Shown here in pieces: positions 16,901-23,689 of a stretch of 45,986 nucleotides of DNA. Position numbers and translations under genes: made by a program. The notes beneath the pieces are model-generated. The model was not told the DNA's origin. It did no database searches and worked only from the letters and a program-made list of their open reading frames with translations. The stretch is from Bacteroidota bacterium (GTDB taxonomy: Bacteria; Bacteroidota; Ignavibacteria; Ignavibacteriales; Melioribacteraceae): NCBI GenBank assembly GCA_018818065.1, contig JAHISV010000013.1:1-45986 (forward strand), given 5' to 3'. Every line of letters begins with the position of its first letter. The first letter of the stretch is position 1.

Positions 16901-17715
16901 CGGGTAATAACCTTTTTGTTTTTCTCTTTCGTTTCCTCAAGCCCTATTATATGCAGCAGTTCATTATAAAAGGCACGGTCCAGCCTGTTGCTGTCGTTAG
17001 CGAATGGCTGCTTTAAGAGGTGAACCGGTGAAAATATTTTGTAGAGGGAAATAAGTTTTTTCTCATCCCCACTCTCTGAGGAAGTAAGATTGAAATTCCG
17101 CAAATCGAAATGCGTAACCTTAATTTCATCCTTCAGTTCATCCAGAAATGGCTTTGCAATATCGTTATAGAAGAGATCCGTATTACCGCTTACTTTCTGT
17201 TTGGTTTTCCACTCTTCATATTTTTTTATTAAACCGCTATTCTTATAGAAGAGTCTTTCAAAATCCGTGGCGTCAAAAATGAACCACTCGTAAATGTTGG
17301 TAGCAACAAGGTGCTTTATATCAATGTTCTTTCCGTCAACACGTTCCCGTAAATAGTAAAGAATCAGTTCATGGAATGCTTTTTTGTTAATATCGTTACT
17401 GGTGATCATTTCAGACTTGTTGGAGGCTTTTTTAACTTCCAACAAAACACCGGCTGTACCGGAACTGGTTTTATCGTTGTATATAACAAGGTCAATCTTG
17501 TCTTTTGTGTTTATCTCATTCTTCTCTTTGTAAAAAGTGTTTTCAAGAAATTTGATAAGCGGCTTTTTAGAAAACTCTTCAGATTCATCCAGGCGGGTTT
17601 CGTCCAGTAAAGTTGTAAGGTTACTTTTGAAAACATCGAATTGAGAGCGTATAACTTTCTCTTTAAGATAAGCCTTATTAAGAGCCTGCTTAGGTGCAAG
17701 AAGAGTAATTTTCAT
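13978..17715 (-). CDS. Type IIG restriction-modification enzyme (Eco57I-like)
   Basis: The 1245-residue protein joins nuclease and methyltransferase. The N-terminus has a PD-(D/E)xK nuclease (D75 in KIDLVIYN; E93-V-K95). The centre carries methyltransferase motif I, DPAVGSGHFL (~residue 555), and motif IV, GNPPYLPKES (~845), of the N6-adenine class. A coiled-coil segment rich in Lys/Glu (~755-800) and a target-recognition region follow. It would methylate self DNA and cut unmethylated DNA, needing S-adenosylmethionine. It is the first gene of the defence operon, starts after GGGGATTGA and overlaps the next gene. The size is normal for the family. The target sequence is not predictable. Confidence 0.9.
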   Translation of the reverse strand: MKITLLAPKQALNKAYLKEKVIRSQFDVFKSNLTTLLDETRLDESEEFSKKPLIKFLENTFYKEKNEINTKDKIDLVIYNDKTSSGTAGVLLEVKKASNKSEMITSNDINKKAFHELILYYLRERVDGKNIDIKHLVATNIYEWFIFDATDFERLFYKNSGLIKKYEEWKTKQKVSGNTDLFYNDIAKPFLDELKDEIKVTHFDLRNFNLTSSESGDEKKLISLYKIFSPVHLLKQPFANDSNRLDRAFYNELLHIIGLEETKEKNKKVITRKAEGKRDPGSFIENTMLMLRTEDRLPKVTNIASYGKDKEERLFNVALELNITWINRILFLKLLEAQLHKYHNGNDDYKFLNSKAIKDYDVLNKLFFQVLAVKPEERLTKVKKEFGLVPYLNSSLFEINRLEDEAIRVNTLEDDVDIPIYSATVLKDQNGKRLKGSMPALHYMFEFLEAYDFTSEGKEEIQEENKTLINASVLGLIFEKINGYKDGSFFTPGFITMYMCRETIRRAVVQKFNDKFNWKCKEFADLYNHLTGRTVNEIKEYNSVVNSLTLCDPAVGSGHFLVSALNEIIAVKSELGILADEEGRLLRDYDVKVENDELIVTSGHETELFEYHINNGKPHEEIQRVQKTLFLEKQTIIENCLFGVDINQNSVKIARLRLWIELLKNAYYTQESKFTELETLPNIDINIKQGNSLISRFPIDTDLKQVLKTIKWKVEDYRILVYEYKNEHNKEKKHAVKKLIDDIKSNFRTEISARDPRQKKLSDLTYELHNKYQTDRLIDIEMTDKEKDKLKKEEEKLLKKIEKLSDEIKEIEEGEIYRDAFEWRFEFPEVLADNGDYIGFDVVIGNPPYLPKESISESEKKYYYGGYSSAEYQLNTYGLFVELTSDILTNFGKYNLIIPNYWLSTDYDRKLRKLIAQDNRCIRLINLYNVFEEATVDTLILTGVKEKPEQEYFIELFSISEKLTSISERLEQFFHKQWVTVNNQKVNTADNDVELSFQKTFDLKQNKSLKDYFEFYKGMQPYEEGKGHPKQTRTMMKDKVYHSKIKIDNTYQKLYTAKSIKKYKVTWFGEWIKYGNNLAAQRDPKIFKGSRILANRILSKERIDVAVAEEEFINNSDIFNLIPKSTNKVSTKVFCSILCSRLCSTYFKRKNINLNRKTYPKINVNTLEKFPMPGLSDHYCSKLIGQYDKLSNVDENDHSVIKELEKQLDILVYKLYELTWGEVMVVDPEFTLSKEEYENYELSDE

Positions 17716-17939
17716 TCAATCCCCATTAGAAGAAAGGTAACAATCAAAGGTTAAAGTACATCTTTTATTGCTGAAAGTAAACTGTAACTTCGTTCCACGA
17801 AGAAGAATTTGCCAGAGAATATTTCAGTTTGTTTGCTTGAAGAATATAGTAAATTCCAGCATAAAGCGAATCAGTACAAGTACTGAAGATAATTTAAGTC
17901 TATATTTATTGATTTTAACCATCATTTGTAAATTTCACA
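17716..17939. other. Upstream region of the defence operon
   Basis: AT-rich DNA that should hold the minus-strand operon promoter. The ribosome site GGGGATTGA is clear; no confident promoter boxes are visible. No gene is seen. Confidence 0.4.
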
Positions 17940-17980
17940 CCGCATTCATATCAGAAATAACTATTTTACTTATGTGGAAA

Positions 17981-18013
17981 GCCCCTCGCCTGGCGGTTGC
18001 GAAAAGGAGGGGC
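17981..18013 (+). ncRNA. 33-nt hairpin 1a with T-run
   Basis: gcccctc pairs with gaggggc around cgcctggcggttgcg and an aaaa stretch; T-run at 18015-18021. Preceded by gtggaaa. Reads as a plus-strand terminator or the end of a short RNA. Confidence 0.6.
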
Positions 18014-18116
18014 ATTTTTTTACTTCTCGTGTTTTCTCTTCAAAACCTGCTTACCCTCTCACCCTAATAAAATCAATAGCATGAACTTTTTGCAACACTG
18101 TCTAAAATAATTCAAC

Positions 18117-18149
18117 TTGACAATTCCATAAAATCACAGTATTATTTTG
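18117..18149 (+). promoter_or_regulatory. Possible promoter before hairpin 2a
   Basis: ttgaca at about 18117, then 19 bases, then ttattttg close to the TAnnTTTG -7 box, ending just before tacggaac and the hairpin. Unit 2 keeps the ttgaca and the distance. Confidence 0.4.
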
Positions 18150-18161
18150 CTACGGAACATT

Positions 18162-18194
18162 GCCTCCCGCCATGCATGTGCAAAATGGGGAGGC
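18162..18194 (+). ncRNA. 33-nt hairpin 2a with T-run
   Basis: gcctccc pairs with gggaggc; the inside holds gccatgcatgtgc and aaaa. Preceded by tacggaacatt and followed by tattttattttt. Exactly 33 nt, like the other five. Confidence 0.6.
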
Positions 18195-18304
18195 TATTTT
18201 ATTTTTAAACTGGGATACATTCTAAGATTTTGATCGATCAATATTACTTAAAGATAGGCTTGAATTTCAATTCAAATTAATTTATTATTGAAACACGGAA
18301 CCTT

Positions 18305-18337
18305 GTCCCCCGCCGTGCAATGGCAAAAAAGGGGGAC
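18305..18337 (+). ncRNA. 33-nt hairpin 3a with T-run
   Basis: gtccccc pairs with gggggac; the inner gcc/ggc stem is followed by aaaaaa. Preceded by cacggaacctt and followed by eight T's. Confidence 0.6.
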
Positions 18338-18573
18338 TTTTTTTTATCAAAAAATTCCGCCCTTAACTTAGTATCCCCTCTGAAATTGTCCTGAATTTTA
18401 AGAGGATGCTGCATGTACGAAAACATGCCAAAAATCAAATTTTCATCAAATTGTTACGCTGTTACACTCCTATTGTTACACCCTTACTATAATAAGTTAG
18501 ATTCTATTTTTTGTAACACTTCATCTCCCTTTTGAAATAATTATAAGTATTTGCTAATATTTACGAGTGGAAA

Positions 18574-18606
18574 GCCCCTCGCCTGGCGAGTGCGAAAAGG
18601 AGGGGC
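18574..18606 (+). ncRNA. 33-nt hairpin 1b
   Basis: Same stem as hairpin 1a (gcccctc/gaggggc); differs only inside the loop (gcgagtgc). Followed by attttta. Confidence 0.6.
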
Positions 18607-18762
18607 ATTTTTATAAACACACCATTTGTTTCAAAGACTGACGTCATCAGAAATCATTCAGAATATTTTTCTACTAACTCTATCTTAACCGATTTGTAAT
18701 TGGCGAAATGTCTCGGCTTGACATTTCAATCAAATCTCCATATTTTTTTTCTACGGAACCTT

Positions 18763-18795
18763 GCCTCCCGCCGTGCGTACGGCAAAAGGGGAGGC
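18763..18795 (+). ncRNA. 33-nt hairpin 2b
   Basis: Outer stem gcctccc/gggaggc with a perfect inner stem gccgt/acggc that is stronger than in 2a. Preceded by ctacggaacctt, with ttgaca about 19 bases further up. Followed by tattttta. Confidence 0.6.
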
Positions 18796-18903
18796 TATTT
18801 TTATTATACTGGCTTACTTTCATAGTAATAGATCGAGGGATTTCTCTTAAAGTTTGACTTGAATTTAAATTAAAAACAACTTACCATTGAAACATGGAAC
18901 CTT

Positions 18904-18936
18904 GTCCCCCGCAGTGCTATCGCAAAAAAGGGAGAC
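18904..18936 (+). ncRNA. 33-nt hairpin 3b
   Basis: gtccccc/gggagac with one mismatch; preceded by catggaacctt and followed by a T-run. The inner stem is degraded relative to 3a. Confidence 0.55.
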
Positions 18937-19274
18937 TTTTTTTATTCAAAAATACCTCCTTTAACTTAATATCCTCTCTGAAATTGACCAGAATTTTAAG
19001 AGGATGCTGCATGTACGAAAACATGCCAAAAATTGTATTTTCATTAAATTGTTACGCTGTTACACTCCTATTGTTACACCCTTACTATTATAAGTTAGAA
19101 ACACGTCAGTGTAACACTATCATCTCATATATGCAACAGTCCTAGATTATCAGCCTTTGTTACTAAAATTCATGATGGCATTTCTGTTCAATTGGGTGTT
19201 TTAATTCGGACCTGTATTTTCTAACGAGAAGTGATCTTCTCAAATTAATAAACAGTTAATATTTACGAAGCTTC

Positions 19275-20171
19275 TCAGTATTCGTTAAAAGTAGTGTATA
19301 CTTTCTCATCTAATTCTTCTATCAATTCATTCATACATTGAGAATTATCAGCCCGAAGTTTATCAAGTCTTTGGTTCATCCTTAATCTCACAAATTTATC
19401 AATCTCTTTATTATGCTTTATTATCATTTTACAATATTCATATCCTCTTGTCTGGAGTCCATTTTTTGCAAGTATTTCCATTAGCTCACGAATAGAAGAT
19501 GGAGAAAATTCTTCATTCTCGGCAACTTTTTTCTTTTTTATCATTTTGTATTGATTCTTCGCCCTACGACAAAGTAATTCAAGAAATTCATCTTGGTACA
19601 AAACGCAAAGCGAGACCTTTTTCTTAAAAATTCTATTTACACTTTTTTTGAACTGTACTTCATATCTTAACAAATTCACATTGTTATTTTTCTTTGCTTT
19701 TGATTTCTTATTATGTTCAGCAATTTTGTCATAAAAGAGAACAGTCTTTAGTTGATTGTTAAAATAAACTGATTCATAGTCGTTACGCATGTTTATTTTG
19801 CATCTTTGCAAACTTAGTAACTGGAGATTATATTCTCTGACTGGATATTTCATATTTAGATTAACTCCAATATCGAGTCTGCGCACTGTAGCTTCTTCTG
19901 GAGTAAATTTTAAGTCTTCGGCTAGCATTTTACAGGCTGTCAATAGTTCGGTTCTGGATAATGTTTCCAGATTATTTCCTTTGAAAAACTTATTTATGCT
20001 CCCGAATATTATAGCTCCATGCGTGTCGAATTTTATATACATATTTTCATGTTGAAAATACGAAGAATATATTTCCCCAGTTCTTGAATTATATTTTCCT
20101 TTTTCATTTTCAAGATAATTATAATCGGCTGGTACTTTGCCGGGAATATATAAATGAATTGTATCGATCAT
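19275..20171 (-). CDS. Filamentous-phage-type replication initiator (G2P/X family)
   Basis: The 298-residue protein begins MIDTIHLYIPG. It contains the run YIKFDTHGAIIFGS, INKFFKGNN, VRRLDIGVN and NLLRYEVQFKK, which I recognise as the gene II/X replication protein pattern of inoviruses and related plasmids (Phage_CRI/Phage_X). It would nick one strand at an origin to start rolling-circle replication. The conserved VLFYDKI segment is typical. No coat, Zot/ATPase or assembly gene lies nearby, so this is a partial phage or a plasmid-like element. The structured tandem units at its 3' side are candidate origin DNA. A 7-bp inverted repeat just upstream may be its operator. Confidence 0.8.
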   Translation of the reverse strand: MIDTIHLYIPGKVPADYNYLENEKGKYNSRTGEIYSSYFQHENMYIKFDTHGAIIFGSINKFFKGNNLETLSRTELLTACKMLAEDLKFTPEEATVRRLDIGVNLNMKYPVREYNLQLLSLQRCKINMRNDYESVYFNNQLKTVLFYDKIAEHNKKSKAKKNNNVNLLRYEVQFKKSVNRIFKKKVSLCVLYQDEFLELLCRRAKNQYKMIKKKKVAENEEFSPSSIRELMEILAKNGLQTRGYEYCKMIIKHNKEIDKFVRLRMNQRLDKLRADNSQCMNELIEELDEKVYTTFNEY

Positions 20172-20183
20172 ATTGTAATTAGG

Positions 20184-20202
20184 GTATACAGTTATTGTAT
20201 AC
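20184..20202. promoter_or_regulatory. Operator-like inverted repeat upstream of rep
   Basis: gtataca-gttat-tgtatac: perfect 7-bp arms, centre about 20 bases before the replication gene's ATG. A dimeric repressor could bind here and autoregulate replication. Confidence 0.6.
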
Positions 20203-20382
20203 TAGTACTACTTGTTATAAGAAGATTGCTCCGTTGGTTCAACATTTTCTCATTTCTTCAGACTAGCTTCTATATGGTGTACTTTAATGTCTCTGCCCAC
20301 TCTGCCACAAATTTTTATTTATAATTCCTTAGAAGCCATATTTTGCACTATAATACTCTCCTGGGAACAAGTTTTGTGAACT

Positions 20383-20679
20383 CTAGTAAAATATTTCTTC
20401 TGATTTGTCGTAAACCGGACTTCTCCCACTAATTCCCTTGAATCTACTCATCGCTGATTGCACATCCTTCAACTCACAGTAAAAAATCCAGAGCTTCGCA
20501 TTCAATGCATATGCTGTTAAATGAAATCGATTCCTCTTTTGCATCTTTCTTTTCATCACTGAACTAGTAGTTTGAAATCGATAGCGTCCTTTTGATTCTT
20601 TCCACATTAATAAAGCACTCTCATTTATTGAGCTTGGATAATCGTGTTTTTTCATAATCTTCACATATGTTTTTGTCAT
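20383..20679 (-). CDS. Small basic protein upstream of rep
   Basis: The frame extends to 20694, but the ATG at 20679 (MTKTYVKIMKKH) has a GGGGG ribosome site seven bases upstream, giving 98 residues. It is rich in Lys/Arg/Ser, with segments KGRYRFQTTSSVMKRKMQKR and LNAKLWIFYCEL. It has no recognised domain. Its position beside the replication gene suggests a DNA-binding or replication accessory role, perhaps the ligand of the inverted repeat at 20184; this is inference only. Confidence 0.5.
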   Translation of the reverse strand: MTKTYVKIMKKHDYPSSINESALLMWKESKGRYRFQTTSSVMKRKMQKRNRFHLTAYALNAKLWIFYCELKDVQSAMSRFKGISGRSPVYDKSEEIFY

Positions 20680-21104
20680 TGATCCCCCTGCCATTAATTT
20701 GATGCAGTCCTCATATACTCCTCAAATTCAAATAGGATTATTTAACCCAATAAAAGGAATGTGAGAATAATATTATTAATTTGCTTTACTATTACTATAA
20801 TATGTTATATTTTTATAAAAACATTGCTAATCTAGCTACGTTAAAAAACTCAGATTGGGAATTTTTAGAATAACTTATGATGGGAAACTCATTCAATATA
20901 TTCTCCCGTTAACTTCTGTTTCAATAGAATAATTAAATAAAATTGGTTTGCAAAAATAGTTTGCACTACCTTATCTTCAGTATGTTAAAATAATATTGAT
21001 ATCCATAAAAGTCAATATCACTTTATTAGATCTATATATTATTTTATATTTTTGACTTATTTTGTAAGTGCATTAAGATTAGAACTAATTATCGGGAGTG
21101 TATC
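20680..21104. promoter_or_regulatory. Divergent control region before the recombinase pair
   Basis: A plus-strand promoter is visible: ttgact at 21052, a 16-base spacer and taagat at 21074. A ribosome site gggag lies at 21094-21098 before ATG 21105. No trace of a serine-recombinase catalytic domain is readable in this stretch. Confidence 0.55.
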
Positions 21105-22097
21105 ATGACTAACATCAAAGATGTTATTGGTAATATTGGTGGCCGCCCACCCTATGGATACCAATATTCCAGTGATAAAACCAATTGGATCGTAAACAAA
21201 TTTGAACGGAATAATCTACTTGCTATCTTCAAGATGGCTATTGAAGGTAAAACCCTCTCCTCAATTGCTCGCGAATTAAACAAAAGAAAGTTGACTAGTT
21301 GGTCTGGAAAAGATTGGTCATATAAAACTATAAGTTATCTATTCACGACCAAACGAATTCTCATATATGCCGGAATCCATGACGGAATGAAAGTCGAAGA
21401 GTGGGAACCGATTATTGATGAGGATACTGCAAAAAAATTAATAGAAAAGAATATTGTAAAGACTTCAAAACCTCGCCCCAGGGCAAATAATTATTTATTT
21501 AGCGGGAATATAGCTACTTGTGCACATTGTGGAGGTCCAATTCGGACTAACAAAACAAAGAGTAAGAACAACTATTATTTGTACTATTTTTGCACTCACC
21601 GTTCTATGTATGGAGCCGATCACTGCCCGAATAGTAATTTAATCAGTCAAGAAACACCTAACAATATATTCTATACTGACTTACCAACAAAAATTGCCAA
21701 CATAGAGTACTACAAAAAGATTTATACTAAATATCTCAAATTAAACAGAAGTGATGTACAAGAAAAAATAATCAGGCTTGATACGATGATAGTGAATGCA
21801 AATAACAAATTATCCAAATCCGATAACCATGACAAAACGGAAAATATCTTAATAGAAATTAATCATTTACTCAAAGAAAAAACTGAGCTCCTAAGTTCTA
21901 CCTATTCTGGTTTTGATTTCAATGAATTTATCTCAGATTGCAAAGACTTTAAAAGTAAACCAATGGAATCTCAAGTGGACCTTCTCAAAAAATACTTCCA
22001 AGTGTCTTTACACCAAGAATATATTTCAATTACTTATCCATTTCCCATTAATGAAAAATTAGACTTTACAATCAAACTAGAGTATGGTGAATTATGA
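21105..22097 (+). CDS. Large serine recombinase lacking the catalytic domain
   Basis: The 330-residue protein starts within a recombinase domain: GGRPPYGYQ, then LLAIFKMAIEGKTLSSIA, LNKRKLTSW and W-SYKTISYLF. A zinc beta-ribbon follows (CAHCGGPI ... FCTHRS ... HCPN) and a coiled-coil tail (~215-265). These are the DNA-binding parts of large serine integrases. The resolvase domain with the nucleophilic serine is missing. Its own promoter and ribosome site argue that this is the real start. Its stop overlaps the start of a tyrosine recombinase (ATGA). It probably binds att DNA as an accessory or directionality factor; this is inferred. Confidence 0.85.
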   Translation: MTNIKDVIGNIGGRPPYGYQYSSDKTNWIVNKFERNNLLAIFKMAIEGKTLSSIARELNKRKLTSWSGKDWSYKTISYLFTTKRILIYAGIHDGMKVEEWEPIIDEDTAKKLIEKNIVKTSKPRPRANNYLFSGNIATCAHCGGPIRTNKTKSKNNYYLYYFCTHRSMYGADHCPNSNLISQETPNNIFYTDLPTKIANIEYYKKIYTKYLKLNRSDVQEKIIRLDTMIVNANNKLSKSDNHDKTENILIEINHLLKEKTELLSSTYSGFDFNEFISDCKDFKSKPMESQVDLLKKYFQVSLHQEYISITYPFPINEKLDFTIKLEYGEL

Positions 22098-23341
22098 AAG
22101 CATCCCATTATCCAAGAAAAGATAGTAAGTATTTATGGATACAATGGACAGACCCAGAGACCGGACTAACAAGAAGTGAAAGCACAAAAAAACTGGTAAG
22201 ACCAAATGGGGAAATTACTCCTTGTCTGAAAGGAACAAGAGAGGGCGAAAAAACAGCAAAACTAATAGCTCAGGAAGTTACCTCTGCATATACTCTGGGA
22301 ATTAATAAAAATTATTTTGAACCATTATCAAAGTATATCTATAAACTTTCTGAAGCATATAAAAAATATTTGTTTGAAAAAACTGATCATGTTTATAATG
22401 ATACTCCTTTTTCAGACAGAATGAAAAGAAGAAAGACAAAAAAAAGAACCAAATTATCCAAAAGCAGCATCGAATTATGTAATAAAGCAGTTGAAAAATT
22501 AATTGATTGTTGTGGCGATAAATTACTGGGCGACTACCGTGAAAAGGATTTTGAGAATCTTGAAATTTATTATGATCAATATGAATTTTATCGCGGCAAA
22601 ACATTAAAGATTGGATTGTCTCCAAACACACAAGCTATCAACTCTCGTCATCTTCGTGCTATCTTTGAATGGTTCTTAGAACAAGGTTGGATAGATGAAA
22701 ACCCGGCTTACGTAATAGAAGCAAGACCTTCAGATACGGAGCCAATTAACCCGCTTCACTTGCCGTTGATATTCGAAACTGCTGCAAATCATTACCCACA
22801 TCTTTTTGAATTTTGTTTTGTGCTCTTAACGTCGGCGATGAGGCCAGGTGAAGCATTACGGATAGATCTTTCAAAAATCGATTTTGACAACAATGTAATT
22901 TGGTTAGATAATGAGAAAGGGAAAAAATGGAATCAGGCTATTCCATTAATTAGCACACTAAAAGATTTTATATACGCTAAGTATAATGGTAATATCCCAG
23001 CATCTGGCTTACTCCTCAATCATTATGATAGTTATTTAGGTGTGACTTCCAGTTGGAAAAAACTCATAAACAAATGCAACGAGCTTAATGGTACGAATAT
23101 GTGGTATAGGCCTAAGCAATTCAGATCTACTTTCTCAACTATGATGAATGATAGTAATATCCCCTTATCCAAAACTCAAAAGGTGTTGAGGCATACTGAC
23201 GAGAAAACTACAAAAGATCATTATACAAGATTGAATGCTCAGGAAATTGGAGAACAGATTAATAAACTAGTGAATTTTAATTCCGCAATATTTGGAAAGA
23301 AATCATTCAAAATCCCCTCTGAAATCATTTCAAACAACTAA
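22094..23341 (+). CDS. Tyrosine recombinase (integrase)
   Basis: The 415-residue protein has a basic N-terminal part, a core-binding helical region (~75-210) and a catalytic domain. Expected residues are R250 (TSAMRPGEALRI), K276-K278 in EKGKKW, R344 (PKQFRSTF), H367 (LRHTDEKTT) and nucleophile Y377 (DHYTR). The box II histidine is lysine (K341). It overlaps the truncated serine recombinase by ATGA and ends about 100 bp before the 3' end of tRNA-Met, the classical integrase position for a tRNA-targeting element. A terminator hairpin follows. Confidence 0.92.
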   Translation: MKASHYPRKDSKYLWIQWTDPETGLTRSESTKKLVRPNGEITPCLKGTREGEKTAKLIAQEVTSAYTLGINKNYFEPLSKYIYKLSEAYKKYLFEKTDHVYNDTPFSDRMKRRKTKKRTKLSKSSIELCNKAVEKLIDCCGDKLLGDYREKDFENLEIYYDQYEFYRGKTLKIGLSPNTQAINSRHLRAIFEWFLEQGWIDENPAYVIEARPSDTEPINPLHLPLIFETAANHYPHLFEFCFVLLTSAMRPGEALRIDLSKIDFDNNVIWLDNEKGKKWNQAIPLISTLKDFIYAKYNGNIPASGLLLNHYDSYLGVTSSWKKLINKCNELNGTNMWYRPKQFRSTFSTMMNDSNIPLSKTQKVLRHTDEKTTKDHYTRLNAQEIGEQINKLVNFNSAIFGKKSFKIPSEIISNN

Positions 23342-23370
23342 AGTTACTACGTTTCTAACTACGTTTTTTA

Positions 23371-23408
23371 AAAATAAAAAAGCCATTCAAATTTGAACGG
23401 CTTTTTCT
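23371..23408. terminator. Bidirectional intrinsic terminator
   Basis: agcc(a)ttcaaatttgaa(c)ggct stem flanked by A-run and T-run; ends transcripts of the integrase (plus) and of the tRNA (minus). Confidence 0.85.
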
Positions 23409-23438
23409 TTGTTTTAAGCTTATTTTCGAAGCTTTTTG

Positions 23439-23512
23439 TGGGCGAACAGGGACTCGAACCCCGGGCCATCTGATTATGAGTCAGATGCTCTAACCAACTG
23501 AGCTATTCGCCC
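23439..23512 (-). tRNA. tRNA-Met (anticodon CAT)
   Basis: A full cloverleaf is readable: acceptor GGGCGAA/TTCGCCC with discriminator A, D-arm GCTC..GAGC, anticodon stem TCTGA/TCAGA with loop CTCATAA, and T-arm with GTTCGAGTC. The CCA tail is not encoded. A CAT anticodon could also be tRNA-Ile2 if modified. Its 3' end faces the integrase, so it is the likely attachment site. Confidence 0.93.
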
Positions 23513-23689
23513 AAAACACATTGTTCTCAAATGCGATTCTAAAAATAGTGTTTTAGTGACATTGATGCAATATTATATGCTTAACTTTTTTCTTTTCTTT
23601 GTGAACTCTGTGCCTACTCAGTGTTCTTTGTGGTTTGTCTTTTTTTTACCACAGAGAACTCAAAGAAGTCACAGTGAGCACGGAGTGAA

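Larger units (their letters stand above)
17940..18535. repeat. Tandem non-coding unit 1 (~598 bp)
   Basis: This unit is repeated immediately downstream at a period of 593-601 bp. In order it holds three 33-nt GC-rich hairpins, an AT hairpin (18377-18405), a GCATGT/ACATGC hairpin (18411-18428) and a cluster of GTTACA motifs (18453-18480) with an inverted TGTAAC at 18512. Hairpins and the 3' part are nearly identical between units, while the spacers have diverged. This implies selection on the structured elements. Confidence 0.85.
18536..19135. repeat. Tandem non-coding unit 2 (~598 bp)
   Basis: Second copy of the unit at 17940-18535, with the same order of hairpins, the same GCATGT/ACATGC hairpin (19009-19026) and the same GTTACA cluster (19051-19078) with inverted GTAACA at about 19111. 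Between hairpins 1 and 2 the sequence is almost unrelated to unit 1. Confidence 0.85.

Noticed and set aside
17940..19135. CRISPR array
   Set aside because: Hairpins are 33 nt but spaced 110-270 bp apart with non-uniform spacers, and three distinct types occur; no cas gene is present.
18894..19145. 83-aa ORF over unit 2
   Set aside because: It begins in hairpin 3b and overlaps non-coding elements; the counterpart in unit 1 differs mainly at non-synonymous positions.
21105..22097. Frameshifted complete serine recombinase
   Set aside because: No trace of a resolvase domain could be read upstream, and a good promoter and ribosome site precede the ATG.
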